A stretch of DNA of 5,321 bases from Actinomycetota bacterium (lineage in GTDB: Bacteria > Actinomycetota > Actinomycetes > Nanopelagicales > Nanopelagicaceae): NCBI GenBank assembly GCA_947377725.1, contig CANCGX010000094.1, positions 1 through 5,321 on the forward strand, written 5' to 3'. The notes beneath the pieces were generated by a model. The model saw only the letters and a program-made list of their open reading frames with translations, searched no databases and was not told where the DNA came from. The stretch's first letter is position 1. Every line of letters begins with the position of its first letter. The position numbers and the translations under genes are program-made. Shown one piece after another: positions 5,056-5,321 of this stretch.

Positions 5056-5321
5056 ATGACAATTCATGGTTTGAACGCGTGGGGTGTAGTAATCAGTTTC
5101 TTCGTTACTTTCGTAAGCGGCGGAATCTGGTTTGGCCCAAAGACTTTTTATCCAGTCTGGTTTAAAGCTAAGGGCTTGGCTATGCCAACGCGCGAAGAAG
5201 CTAAGAGTCCACTGTATCTTTTTGGCGGAACAATCGTCTCTGTCATTATCGAGGTAATGACGATTGGAATCATCGTCACATCCCTACAGGCTCATCAACC
5301 AAATATCGGACTACTCGATGG
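5056..5321 (+). CDS. DUF1761-like membrane protein, N-terminal part (3' end outside window)
   Basis: The frame opens at the ATG at 5056 and stays open to the right edge, giving the first 88 residues. The first hydrophobic segment (about 8-30) contains G21-G-I-W-F-G-P, matching the G-x-(L/I)-W-(Y/F)-x-P near the end of helix 1 in DUF1761 proteins. It is followed by a loop with F-Y-P-V-W-F-K-A-K-G-L, comparable to the family's W-x-K-x-x-G. A second hydrophobic segment runs from about 53 to 76. DUF1761 proteins are small membrane proteins of about 130-150 residues with no established role. The start is supported by the -10 box 6 bases upstream (leaderless) and not by a ribosome binding site. The promoter makes this gene potentially independent of the secreted-protein gene before it. 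Confidence 0.72.
   Translation, partial: MTIHGLNAWGVVISFFVTFVSGGIWFGPKTFYPVWFKAKGLAMPTREEAKSPLYLFGGTIVSVIIEVMTIGIIVTSLQAHQPNIGLLD

Overview
The window looks like part of the chromosome of a small-genome, moderately AT-leaning actinobacterium, most plausibly a freshwater acI-type lineage (Nanopelagicales, Planktophila-like). This is inferred from three things. The first is gene content: TerC, UPF0114, DUF805 and DUF1345-like membrane proteins, plus short exported proteins. The second is the cysteine- and lysine-rich C-terminal tail of the protein at 4554-5012, which I recall from exported proteins of such actinobacteria. The third is start-codon architecture: two genes appear to be leaderless, which is common in Actinobacteria. 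No rRNA, tRNA, CRISPR array, transposase or phage gene was seen.

Layout. (1) 2-220, plus strand: the C-terminal end of an ABC-2 type transporter permease, converging on the next block with a gap of 19 bases. (2) 2862-240, minus strand: four consecutive integral-membrane protein genes with gaps of 37, 43 and 35 bases, in transcription order DUF805, UPF0114/YqhA-like, TerC and a DUF1345-like protein. They look like one operon, and a weak hairpin with a T-rich tail at 241-259 may end it. TerC is the only member with a reasonably supported biochemical role (metal, probably Mn2+, export). (3) 2863-3087: a divergent intergenic region with a candidate -10 element for the plus strand and an operator-like repeat at 2905-2923. 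(4) 3088-4443, plus strand: two lipoprotein genes, 45 bases apart. The first is small and unrecognised. The second has two fibronectin-III-like sandwiches followed by a four-cysteine C-terminal domain. (5) 4444-4553: a 110-base gap containing a long-armed inverted repeat next to a leaderless-type promoter. (6) 4554-5012: a secreted small helical protein with the conserved tail. (7) 5056 to the right edge: the start of a DUF1761-type membrane protein, again apparently leaderless.

All genes encode membrane or exported products, so this is a cell-envelope neighbourhood. No sequence evidence shows that the two strands form a single functional system. The most interesting items are the channel-like but filter-less DUF1345-like protein beside TerC and UPF0114, the 4483-4535 inverted repeat, the matching leaderless promoters at 4542 and 5044, and the unassigned lipoprotein pair.
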